Assembly (NCBI RefSeq): GCF_000226315.1
Contig: NC_016026.1
Span: forward strand, 620,001-684,000
Source: Micavibrio aeruginosavorus ARL-13
Lineage (GTDB): Bacteria > Pseudomonadota > Alphaproteobacteria > Micavibrionales > Micavibrionaceae
Direction: 5' to 3'
Length of the DNA: 64,000 bases
How positions within the stretch are numbered: the first letter of the stretch is position 1; the number at the start of each line of letters is the position of its first letter. The position numbers and the translations under genes are program-made. This document shows positions 46,441 through 55,000 of the stretch, in pieces. Below the pieces are notes generated by a model. The model searched no databases and had not been told where the DNA came from. It saw nothing but the letters and a program-made list of their open reading frames with translations.

Positions 46441-46925
46441 CGTTGCAGCGTGATGCCAAAACCGCCTGCTTTGCGGATGGTGTCGACATGTGTGCGGTCA
46501 AAATCCTGATAGGCCGGGTATAAAATCCCGTCATTGCTGCCGTTGATGCCCATATGTTGAAATTCAACATCGACGGCGAAAACGGGAATGTTTTCGTTGG
46601 TGGCGCACCCATTGAAATCAAAAACGATTGTGGTGACGCGCGGATCGGCCAGTGCGGCATTCACCAGGTTTTTATCAACCATGCTGAAAAACACCCATTT
46701 ATAATGGTCGTTCCATTTTTGGCCCGTGTGCGCATCGCTGGCGGGCAGGACGATCATGCCGGTATCATCGACGGCGCTGTGTGTTCTGTCGCAACCATCT
46801 TTCAGGGTGATCGTATGATCGACGCGGTCGATATGTGGCTCTTCGGCGACGGCTGCGCCACAGGCCAGGGCGGCGGCCAGCGCGAATGAAGCGGGCAAAA
46901 TTGTGCGGAATGATCGTGTGGTCAT
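46437..46925 (-). CDS. Secreted protein of unknown function
   Basis: Exported protein of 162 residues: basic start, hydrophobic stretch (ILPASFALAAALACGAAVAEE) and probable cleavage after AVA. The mature part has three Cys (KDGCDRTHS, FDFNGCATNE), alternating strands (KWVFFSMVDKNLV; VTTIVFDFNG) and no motif I know. It precedes and overlaps the putative metallopeptidase gene, so the two are coupled. A role as regulator, inhibitor or substrate of the peptidase is possible but not visible. Confidence 0.65.
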   Translation of the reverse strand: MTTRSFRTILPASFALAAALACGAAVAEEPHIDRVDHTITLKDGCDRTHSAVDDTGMIVLPASDAHTGQKWNDHYKWVFFSMVDKNLVNAALADPRVTTIVFDFNGCATNENIPVFAVDVEFQHMGINGSNDGILYPAYQDFDRTHVDTIRKAGGFGITLQR

Positions 46926-47056
46926 TATTTGTATGTCCCTGTTTATGTCTTATTTTTTGATTATGGGCACCCTGCACCTGATGGGAGAGCTTGTCAATTT
47001 TCGACTTGCCAGCGGATGGAGAAAGGCGGACCCTGAAAAGAAGAGGGGGCTCCACC

Positions 47057-47902
47057 ATGTTCAACCGCGCTGCATTGCCAAAGGACATCACATCCTATGA
47101 TCTGTTGAAGGCCTTTGCGGTCCTGACCATGCTGGTCGACCATATTGGCTTCTATTTCTTTCCCGACGATATGTGGTGGCGGGCGATTGGGCGGCTGTGT
47201 GTGCCCATCTGGTTCTTTCTGATCGGGTATGCCCGCTCGCGCGATATTGGGCCGCGGCTCTGGATCGGTGGCACTCTTTTGCTGGCCGCCGACCTGATCG
47301 CTGGTAAGTATCTAATACCATTCAATATTTTGTTTACTATGCTGGCCATCCGGTTGGTGATTGACCCGTTGATGCGCGGTGTGACCCGGGCGGGAACGCA
47401 GGCGCTCTGGGCGGTGGCGGTGCTGTGTTTCTTTGCGTACCTGCCCACGGCCTTTGTGTTGGAATATGGGACACAGGGCGTCCTGCTGGCCATGCTCGGA
47501 TGGTTTATGCGCCACCGGGCGGAGGGGGACCGGGGCTTGATCTCCGAGGCAATGGTGCAGAATTATGTCATCTTTGCCGCCGTGTCCTTCGTTTTGATCC
47601 AGACGGTGTCCTTTGGTTTCGTACAGGGGCAGATGCTGTTGCTGGCCACTTGCGCCTTGCCTGTCTTTGGGGCGCTCTACATGTTCAAGCCCATGAACTT
47701 TCCCCGGCTGACGGGGGTTATGGGCCCGCTGGCGGCGGTGATACGGTTTATGGGGCGCTGGACTCTGGAAATTTATGTCGCGCATCTGGTGATTCTGAAC
47801 ATCATCGGGGTGATCGTGTTCCCGGACCGGTTTGATTTGTTTTCCCCGCACTGGACGACCCTGGATTTTGGGACTCCTGCGGCCCCGGGCCCCACGCCGT
47901 AA
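47057..47902 (+). CDS. TraX-like integral membrane protein
   Basis: Membrane protein of 281 residues with about seven to eight hydrophobic helices. The start MFNRAALPKDITSYDLLKAFAVLTMLVDHIGFYFFPDD, with the KAxAxxTMxxDHIG pattern, and LCVPIWFFLIGYARSRD are typical of the TraX/acyltransferase-like family. In F plasmids TraX acetylates pilin; chromosomal homologues are of unknown target but probably acetylate a peptide or sugar. The ATG at 47057 follows AGAGGGGG and removes an extension that has no membrane character. The last residues are Pro/Gly rich. No conjugation genes are near. Confidence 0.78.
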   Translation: MFNRAALPKDITSYDLLKAFAVLTMLVDHIGFYFFPDDMWWRAIGRLCVPIWFFLIGYARSRDIGPRLWIGGTLLLAADLIAGKYLIPFNILFTMLAIRLVIDPLMRGVTRAGTQALWAVAVLCFFAYLPTAFVLEYGTQGVLLAMLGWFMRHRAEGDRGLISEAMVQNYVIFAAVSFVLIQTVSFGFVQGQMLLLATCALPVFGALYMFKPMNFPRLTGVMGPLAAVIRFMGRWTLEIYVAHLVILNIIGVIVFPDRFDLFSPHWTTLDFGTPAAPGPTP

Positions 47903-47976
47903 ATTAAGGGAATCCCCGAACTTTCCCTTGTCTTTGGGATGGGGCGAAAAAGGCTGGAAAACCGCCGGAAATATCC

Positions 47977-48005
47977 TTGCCCGGGCCCCTGTCCCCGTGC
48001 TACAC
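47977..48005 (+). promoter_or_regulatory. Candidate promoter of the atp operon
   Basis: TTGCCC (47977-47982) and CTACAC (48000-48005) with a 17 bp spacer, 68 bp before the atpH start. Both boxes differ from consensus but the spacing is ideal. Another promoter upstream cannot be excluded. Confidence 0.35.
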
Positions 48006-48072
48006 CGTGCCCGAGCTCAAAATAGGTCTCAAAAACAGGTTTAAACCCCTAACGCGATTTGGGTGACGGACA

Positions 48073-48630
48073 GTGGCCACACAAACAAGTCAGGTTGCAT
48101 CCCGTTATGCTGTATCCCTGCTGGATATGGCGGGTGATGCAGGTTCTGTTGAACAGGTTGAAAAAGACCTGAATGCACTGGCGGGCATGATTGCCGCGTC
48201 GGACGATTTGCAAAAACTGATCAAAAATCCGCTTTTCAACCGGACGCAGCACCAGCGCGCCATTTTGGCCGTCGCTGAAAAGGCCGGGTTCAACGAACTG
48301 ACGCGCCGTTTTCTGGGTGTGCTGGCCGGCAATCGCCGTCTGGGCATCATCTCTGGCGTTATTCAAGCTTTCGGGAATGAACTGGCCCGTCGTCGCGGCA
48401 CCGTATCCGCACGCGTTCAATCGGCCTTCGTTCTGTCCCCGGTTCAAACCGATGCCTTGCAAAAAGCACTCAGCGACAAGATGGGCCAGAACGTGACCCT
48501 GAATGTCGAAATCGACAAATCCCTGCTGGGTGGCATGGTGGTAACGGTTGGTTCGGTGATGATCGACAATTCCGTGAAACGCAAATTGGAACGCCTGAAA
48601 CGCGCAATGGAAAGCCGGAGCGCGGCGTAA
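48073..48630 (+). CDS. atpH: F1 ATP synthase delta subunit
   Basis: Stalk protein of 185 residues that fixes F1 to the peripheral b subunits. It opens with the family phrase VASRYAVSLLDMAGDAG, then has a helical N-domain (IAASDDLQKLIKNPLFNRTQHQRAIL, RFLGVLAGNRRLGII) and ends with KSLLGGMVVTVGSVMIDNSVKRKLERLK. A GTG start is used; family homology and the position after a GGTGACGGACA spacer support it. First gene of the rightward F1 operon; the F0 genes are absent here, as is usual in Alphaproteobacteria. Confidence 0.95.
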   Translation: MATQTSQVASRYAVSLLDMAGDAGSVEQVEKDLNALAGMIAASDDLQKLIKNPLFNRTQHQRAILAVAEKAGFNELTRRFLGVLAGNRRLGIISGVIQAFGNELARRRGTVSARVQSAFVLSPVQTDALQKALSDKMGQNVTLNVEIDKSLLGGMVVTVGSVMIDNSVKRKLERLKRAMESRSAA

Positions 48631-48690
48631 CAACAAACGATTTAGTAACAGTTTAAGTAAGACACACGCATACAAAACGAGGTTCAATCA

Positions 48691-50241
48691 ATGGAAATCC
48701 GTGCGGCAGAAATCTCTGAAATCCTGAAAAAGCAAATCGCGGAATTTGACGCGCAAGCAGACGTGGCCGAAATCGGTCAGGTTCTGTCCGTCGGTGACGG
48801 CGTGGCGCGCGTTTACGGCCTGGACCAAGTCCGCGCCGGTGAAATGGTTGAATTCCCGGGCGGGATCAAGGGTATGGCCCTGAACCTGGAAGCCGACAAC
48901 GTTGGTGTTGTTATTTTCGGTGATGACCGCTCGATCAAAGAAGGCGATATCGTAAAACGGACCGGCGAAATCGTTCAGGTTCCGGTTGGTAAAGGCCTGC
49001 TGGGTCGCGTTGTTGACGGTCTGGGTAACCCGATCGACGGCAAGGGCCCGATTAAAAATGCTGAAATGCGCCGCGTTGAAGTGAAAGCCCCGGGCATCAT
49101 TCCGCGTAAATCTGTGCATGAGCCGATGCAGTCCGGCCTGAAAGCGATTGATGCGCTGGTTCCGGTTGGCCGTGGCCAGCGTGAGCTGATCATTGGTGAC
49201 CGTCAGACGGGTAAAACCGCTGTGGCTCTGGACACGATCATCAACCAAAAAGTCATCAACAAATCCGCGAACGAAAAAGACCACCTGTACTGCATCTATG
49301 TTGCTGTTGGTCAAAAACGTTCGACCGTTGCTCAGCTGGTTCGCCAGTTGGAAGAAAGCGGTGCGATGGAATATTCCATCGTTGTGGCCGCAACCGCGTC
49401 CGACCCGGCCCCGATGCAGTTCATGGCACCGTACACCGGTTGCACCATGGGCGAATTCTTCCGCGACAACGGCATGCACGCTCTGTGCGTTTATGACGAT
49501 CTGTCCAAACAGGCTGTGGCGTATCGCCAGATGTCCCTGCTGCTGCGTCGTCCGCCGGGCCGCGAAGCGTATCCGGGTGACGTATTCTACATTCACTCCC
49601 GCCTGCTGGAACGCGCGGCGAAGATGAACGACGAACATGGTGCTGGTTCTCTGACCGCTCTGCCGGTTATTGAAACGCAGGCCGGTGACGTTTCCGCATA
49701 CATTCCGACCAACGTGATTTCCATCACCGACGGTCAGATCTTCCTGGAAACGGGCCTGTTCTTCAAAGGGATCCGTCCGGCCATTAACGTTGGTCTGTCC
49801 GTATCCCGCGTGGGTTCCGCCGCACAGATCAAAGCAATGAAACAGGTTGCCGGTACGATTAAACTGGAACTGGCCCAGTACCGCGAAATGGAAGCCTTTG
49901 CGCAGTTCGCATCCGACCTGGATGCGTCCACGCAGAAGCTGCTGGCCCGTGGTGCCCGCCTGACCCAGCTGCTGGTTCAGCCGCAATACCAGCCGATGCC
50001 GGTTGAAGAACAAGTTCTGGTGATCTTCGCCGGAACGAAAGGCTTCCTGGACTCCGTGCCGGTGGCATCCGTTCGCGAATATGAACGCCGCCTGTTGGAA
50101 GATGTGCGCGCCAACGGCAAACACATTCTGGATGCGATCCGCACCGAGAAGGCCCTGAGCGACAAGCTGCAGAAAGACCTGTCCGATTACCTGAGCCAGT
50201 TCGGCAAAGGGTTCGAGGCGGTTGAGAAAAAAGCAGCCTAA
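48691..50241 (+). CDS. atpA: F1 ATP synthase alpha subunit
   Basis: Regulatory nucleotide-binding subunit of the F1 hexamer, 516 residues. Landmarks: [19 protein letters not shown], the beta barrel [16 protein letters not shown], Walker [17 protein letters not shown] at about 168-182, the loop [19 protein letters not shown]-like segment, [20 protein letters not shown], and [17 protein letters not shown] with the arginine finger. Length is as in the family. It follows atpH by 60 bases and precedes atpG by 74 bases. Confidence 0.98.
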   Translation: MEIRAAEISEILKKQIAEFDAQADVAEIGQVLSVGDGVARVYGLDQVRAGEMVEFPGGIKGMALNLEADNVGVVIFGDDRSIKEGDIVKRTGEIVQVPVGKGLLGRVVDGLGNPIDGKGPIKNAEMRRVEVKAPGIIPRKSVHEPMQSGLKAIDALVPVGRGQRELIIGDRQTGKTAVALDTIINQKVINKSANEKDHLYCIYVAVGQKRSTVAQLVRQLEESGAMEYSIVVAATASDPAPMQFMAPYTGCTMGEFFRDNGMHALCVYDDLSKQAVAYRQMSLLLRRPPGREAYPGDVFYIHSRLLERAAKMNDEHGAGSLTALPVIETQAGDVSAYIPTNVISITDGQIFLETGLFFKGIRPAINVGLSVSRVGSAAQIKAMKQVAGTIKLELAQYREMEAFAQFASDLDASTQKLLARGARLTQLLVQPQYQPMPVEEQVLVIFAGTKGFLDSVPVASVREYERRLLEDVRANGKHILDAIRTEKALSDKLQKDLSDYLSQFGKGFEAVEKKAA

Positions 50242-50315
50242 GTGAATATGGTGGTCACATGCGCTGATGAACCGGCGCATGTGATTTTCAATCAGATTTA
50301 AACGCGGTCAAAGCA

Positions 50316-51227
50316 ATGCCAAGTTTGAAGGAATATCGTAACCGTATCGCCTCCGTGAAATCCACGCGGAAGATTACGTCGGCCATGAAAATGGTGGCGG
50401 CATCCAAGCTGAAGAAAGCACAGGAACAGGCCGAAGCGAGCCAACCCTACGCCCATGCGATGGCGGGGATGATGAGCCGCGTGGCCAAGGGTGTTGTCGT
50501 CGGCCCGAACAGCCCGAAATTGCTGATCGGTACGGGTTCGGATCAGGTGCACATGATTGTTGTTGTGTCGTCTGATCGTGGCCTGTGCGGCGGGTTCAAC
50601 GGTAACCTGGTGCGCCGCGTTCGTAACGAAGTGCGTGGGTTGTTGAACGCCGGCAAAACGGTGAAGCTGGTGTGCGTTGGCCGTAAAGCCCGCGACATTC
50701 TGCGCCGCGAATTCCCGAAGCATATTACGCACAGCTTTACCGGCCTGGCTGGTAAAAACCGGATCGGTTTTGCTGAAGCCGATGAAGTATCGCAATACAT
50801 CCTGTCCCAGTTTGATGCGGGTGAATTCGATGTTTGCACGCTGATGTACAACGAATTCAAATCGGTTTTGACGCAGCGCCCGGTGGGTGCACAGCTGATT
50901 CCGTTCCGTCTGCCGGAAGTGGAAGCGGCCAATCAGAACGTTGATGCCGCCGAAGCCGACAAGGGTGCAACATCCCCGTACAGCTTTGAGCCGGACGAAG
51001 CGGAAATCTTGAGCGCGTTGCTGCCGAAGAATTTGAGCATTCAGATTTTCGGCGCGTTGCTGGACAGCGCTGCCGGAGAACAGGCCGCGCGGATGACGGC
51101 AATGGACAACGCAACACGGAACGCGGGCGAGATGATCAAAAAACTCAGCCTGCAATATAACCGCGCGCGTCAGGCCTATATTACCAAGGAACTGATCGAA
51201 ATTATTTCGGGTGCCGAGGCGCTCTAA
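50316..51227 (+). CDS. atpG: F1 ATP synthase gamma subunit
   Basis: Central rotor shaft of F1, 303 residues. The N-terminal helix [31 protein letters not shown] and the C-terminal helix [39 protein letters not shown] are the two halves of the coiled coil; between them is [18 protein letters not shown]. Length is near the family value of about 290. An intergenic hairpin and an unknown gene lie between it and atpD, which is unusual. Confidence 0.97.
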   Translation: MPSLKEYRNRIASVKSTRKITSAMKMVAASKLKKAQEQAEASQPYAHAMAGMMSRVAKGVVVGPNSPKLLIGTGSDQVHMIVVVSSDRGLCGGFNGNLVRRVRNEVRGLLNAGKTVKLVCVGRKARDILRREFPKHITHSFTGLAGKNRIGFAEADEVSQYILSQFDAGEFDVCTLMYNEFKSVLTQRPVGAQLIPFRLPEVEAANQNVDAAEADKGATSPYSFEPDEAEILSALLPKNLSIQIFGALLDSAAGEQAARMTAMDNATRNAGEMIKKLSLQYNRARQAYITKELIEIISGAEAL

Positions 51228-51237
51228 TAAAGAAGAC

Positions 51238-51284
51238 CTTTCGCGGGCATTCATACCGGGCGTAGATCCGGGGCCTCGCGAAAG
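51238..51284. other. Intergenic hairpin between atpG and the inserted gene
   Basis: Inverted repeat CTTTCGCG/CGCGAAAG, 8 bp per arm, with a 31-base G-rich loop. No T run follows, so it is more likely an mRNA processing or stability element than a terminator. Confidence 0.5.
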
Positions 51285-51311
51285 AAAAAGAACATGGGAA
51301 GGGAAAACGTT

Positions 51312-51713
51312 ATGGTTCAGACAAATGGGCTTGGGGAGTCTTTTGGTCGCTGTGCAACCGTCAATCCGGCGGATGACAAGCTGGCCGTCGCGATGCAGGC
51401 GCTGGAACGTGCGGAACGTCATATCGACGCCGTACTGGATCCGAAGGCAAAAGCATCGCGCGATGTAAAGGTGAAGGCGTTTGCCGAATTGGTTCGCGTT
51501 CTGGATGTTATGCAGGATGCAATCGCAACGGCGCCGTTTCTCATCGCGCGCACCGCGCAGGATGTTGTGGACGACGCGTTCTATCGGGCCTTTGGTCTGA
51601 TGAACAAAGAAGGAATTGACGAGGACGAAGTGCGGGCCCATGTGCACCACTTCACATCCTCAACCGGTGGGCGGATGATTTCGCCCGATTTTTCCCGCCG
51701 GTTTGATGCCTGA
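51312..51713 (+). CDS. Unknown helical protein inserted between atpG and atpD
   Basis: Soluble helical protein of 133 residues with no signal or membrane helix. Features: an N-terminal polar stretch, VAMQALERAERHIDAVLD, DVKVKAFAELVRVLDVMQDAIATAPF and an ending with VRAHVHHFTSSTGGRMISPDF. I do not recognise a family. The ATG at 51312 has AAGGGA upstream; a second ATG at 51294 is possible. It lies 84 bases after atpG and 99 before atpD, on the same strand, so it is probably made with the F1 subunits. A role in assembly or regulation of the synthase is a guess from position. Confidence 0.65.
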   Translation: MVQTNGLGESFGRCATVNPADDKLAVAMQALERAERHIDAVLDPKAKASRDVKVKAFAELVRVLDVMQDAIATAPFLIARTAQDVVDDAFYRAFGLMNKEGIDEDEVRAHVHHFTSSTGGRMISPDFSRRFDA

Positions 51714-51764
51714 TTTTTCAGGCGCGTGAATAAAGGGCGAAGAGTTTTTAAAAACTGGTTTTAA

Positions 51765-53234
<1,470 letters not shown>

Positions 53235-53236
53235 TC

Positions 53237-53488
53237 ATGACAACGGCACCGGCGCATTCTTCACCCATGTTGCAACAGGTTCAAACGATCCTGCGCGGTA
53301 TGGGCTATGCGCCGGTTGCTGGTGATTTGGGCATGTATATGCGTCCCATCGGATCGACACCGTCAATTTCCGGCACCTTCTACATCGTTTCACAAGATGA
53401 TGTGCAAAAGGTTGGTGAATTGCCCGTGAATGAACCGGTGCCGCATGCCGTGTTCGTCGCTCAAAAGGCGCAGTATCTGTTTCGCTAA
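53237..53488 (+). CDS. Unknown 83-residue protein between atpD and atpC
   Basis: Short soluble protein, 83 residues: MTTAPAHSSPMLQQVQTILRGMGYAPV, then GMYMRPIGSTPSISGTFYIVSQDDVQKV and VFVAQKAQYLFR. No signal or membrane helix and no recognised family. It begins 2 bases after the atpD stop and ends 11 bases before atpC, so it is translated within the operon. Such a gene is not part of the standard F1 set. The alphaproteobacterial zeta inhibitor is longer and differs in sequence, so I do not call it zeta. Confidence 0.65.
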   Translation: MTTAPAHSSPMLQQVQTILRGMGYAPVAGDLGMYMRPIGSTPSISGTFYIVSQDDVQKVGELPVNEPVPHAVFVAQKAQYLFR

Positions 53489-53499
53489 GGATTTGAAAA

Positions 53500-53925
53500 A
53501 TGGCTGATGCAACGACAAGCAATGACGTTCTGACCTTCGAACTGGTTTCACCGGAACGCAAATTGATGTCCGGTACCGCATACCGCGTCACCATTCCCGG
53601 TGTAGAAGGGGATTTCGGTGTTCTGGCCGGTCATGCTTCGGTTCTGTCCACCGTGCGTATGGGCGTGGTTGAAATTCTGGAGTCAGCATCGGCCGCACCG
53701 GTCCGTATTTTTATCACGGGCGGTTTTGCCGACGTGACCCCGGTCAATTGCACCTTGCTGGCTGAAGAAGCTGTGAACGTGAACGATCTGGATGCCGCCA
53801 AGCTGGAACAGGACATCCGCAACCTGAGCGACGATCTGTCGGTGGCAAAAGATGCGTTTGAGAAATCAAAACTGCAGCGCCGTCTTGATGTAACGCGTGC
53901 GAAGCTGAAAGCCGTTGCGGCATAA
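53500..53925 (+). CDS. atpC: F1 ATP synthase epsilon subunit
   Basis: Rotor subunit of 141 residues, which can inhibit ATP hydrolysis. The N-terminal beta sandwich begins LTFELVSPERKLMSGTAYRVTIPGVEGDFGVLAGHASVLS; the tail has a pair of helices (DLDAAKLEQDIRNLSDDLSVAKDAFEKSK, then LQRRLDVTRAKLKAVAA). Length is as for epsilon of this group. Last F1 gene, followed by a strong terminator. Confidence 0.96.
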   Translation: MADATTSNDVLTFELVSPERKLMSGTAYRVTIPGVEGDFGVLAGHASVLSTVRMGVVEILESASAAPVRIFITGGFADVTPVNCTLLAEEAVNVNDLDAAKLEQDIRNLSDDLSVAKDAFEKSKLQRRLDVTRAKLKAVAA

Positions 53926-53971
53926 GCAAAAACAACGCTTTCGCAATAATATATAGAATACGAAATAAAAG

Positions 53972-54001
53972 CCGGGGTCTGGTAAGACCCCGGTAATTTT
54001 T
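53972..54001 (+). terminator. Terminator of the atp operon
   Basis: Perfect 8 bp stem CCGGGGTC/GACCCCGG with a TGGTAA loop, followed by TAATTTTTTA. Lies 46 bp after the atpC stop. Confidence 0.93.
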
Positions 54002-54056
54002 TATTGACCAAAGCTTAAACGGGGCGTGGCACACTGAAAGAAGAAGGGATAACGCA

Positions 54057-54389
54057 ATGACCGCTTCGATCATGTGTGTTGTGTTTCGGCCTGCACACGA
54101 CAAAAATATTGGCGACGTATCGCGCATGATGCCGGTGATTGAACAGGTGATCGCCGATTGTGACGGGTTGAATTTCAGCGAAGATGTTTATGATTCATCG
54201 GCCTTTCGCTTCTTCTTGCCATCCGGCGCAAATGTGTATGATGCCGACCGTGTGGTTCAGTGTTTAAACCGTCTGAATGACCACGATGGGGGTGCATTGC
54301 TGGAGGCCGAGCAGGTCAGCGTTCCGGAAAAATCCGTGACGTTGACACGGTATCCGGGCATAGAACGCAATATTGTGCGCTTAGGGTGA
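54057..54389 (+). CDS. Unknown small protein
   Basis: Soluble protein of 110 residues, mixed alpha/beta in appearance (SIMCVVFRPAHDKNIGDVSRMMPVIEQVI; ALLEAEQVSVPEKSVTLTRYPG). I do not recognise it. The ATG follows the terminator of the atp operon by about 55 bp with GAAGGG 10 bases upstream, so it needs its own promoter. It overlaps the next leftward gene tail-to-tail by 9 bases. Confidence 0.6.
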   Translation: MTASIMCVVFRPAHDKNIGDVSRMMPVIEQVIADCDGLNFSEDVYDSSAFRFFLPSGANVYDADRVVQCLNRLNDHDGGALLEAEQVSVPEKSVTLTRYPGIERNIVRLG

Positions 54390-54626
54390 TGGCGGTTTTA
54401 ACCGTTCGTGCGTGTCCGACACGGCGATAATGTCCTGAATAACATCATCCCATTCATCCGGGGTTAACTGTGCGCCCTGTAGGTCGTCGCGGGCGTTCAG
54501 AACGGCCTGACGCGCATCATCCACCGCGTCCCATGGAACGGAGCGGGCGTTTTCCCATTCTTTGGCCAATTCAAAAAAGCGATTACAGGCCGCATTGAAC
54601 GCGGCCTTGAGAGATTTTTTTGGCAT
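54381..54626 (-). CDS. Unknown small helical protein
   Basis: Protein of 81 residues, mostly helical and charged (LKAAFNAACNRFFELAKEWENARS; DDARQAVLNARDDLQGAQLTPDEWDDVIQDI). No signal or membrane segment. A single helical hairpin or trimer is likely. Family unknown. Coding is supported by the start with upstream purines and the compact overlap with its neighbour, but it is a weak call. Confidence 0.5.
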   Translation of the reverse strand: MPKKSLKAAFNAACNRFFELAKEWENARSVPWDAVDDARQAVLNARDDLQGAQLTPDEWDDVIQDIIAVSDTHERLKPPSP

Positions 54627-54814
54627 GTGATACGCAGTCCCTGTTCATTATATTTTTTTGAGAGTCTATCCCAAGATTGTGGGGTGCTCAATATGAAAAG
54701 GGTTTATATAATATGGGAATAGGACGGGGATTTGACTCCGGCCCATTTTGTTTTTGTGCTATTTCTGCAAAACAGGGTTTTGGTCCGTTGCGGGCCTTTC
54801 AAAAGGTTTTAAAA

Positions 54815-55000
54815 ATGGAATTTATTTACGACGAACAAAGCACGCCGATTGCCCTCCTGACGCCGGAATTGAAGGCGGAATTTGAACGCGCGGGGCTGTT
54901 TCGAATGTTGGATCCGTATTATCAGTATCCGCAAACGACGTCGGAACCTGCGTCGCGGGTCCGTCATCTGGCGTTGGTGATTAACCCACCGAATCCGTAG
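54815..55000 (+). CDS. Unknown short protein overlapping a helicase gene end
   Basis: Protein of 61 residues (MEFIYDEQSTPIALLTPEL, then EFERAGLFRMLDPYYQYPQT), preceded by a weak AAGG at some distance. A 46-codon longer frame with a GTG start exists but has a different, Cys-rich composition. It overlaps the dinG-like gene tail-to-tail by 20 bases. Not recognised; may be a genuine small gene. Confidence 0.45.
   Translation: MEFIYDEQSTPIALLTPELKAEFERAGLFRMLDPYYQYPQTTSEPASRVRHLALVINPPNP

Noticed and set aside
47057-47902. Conjugation locus because of the TraX-like gene
   Set aside because: TraX homologues are common on chromosomes and no transfer genes, relaxase or origin are near.
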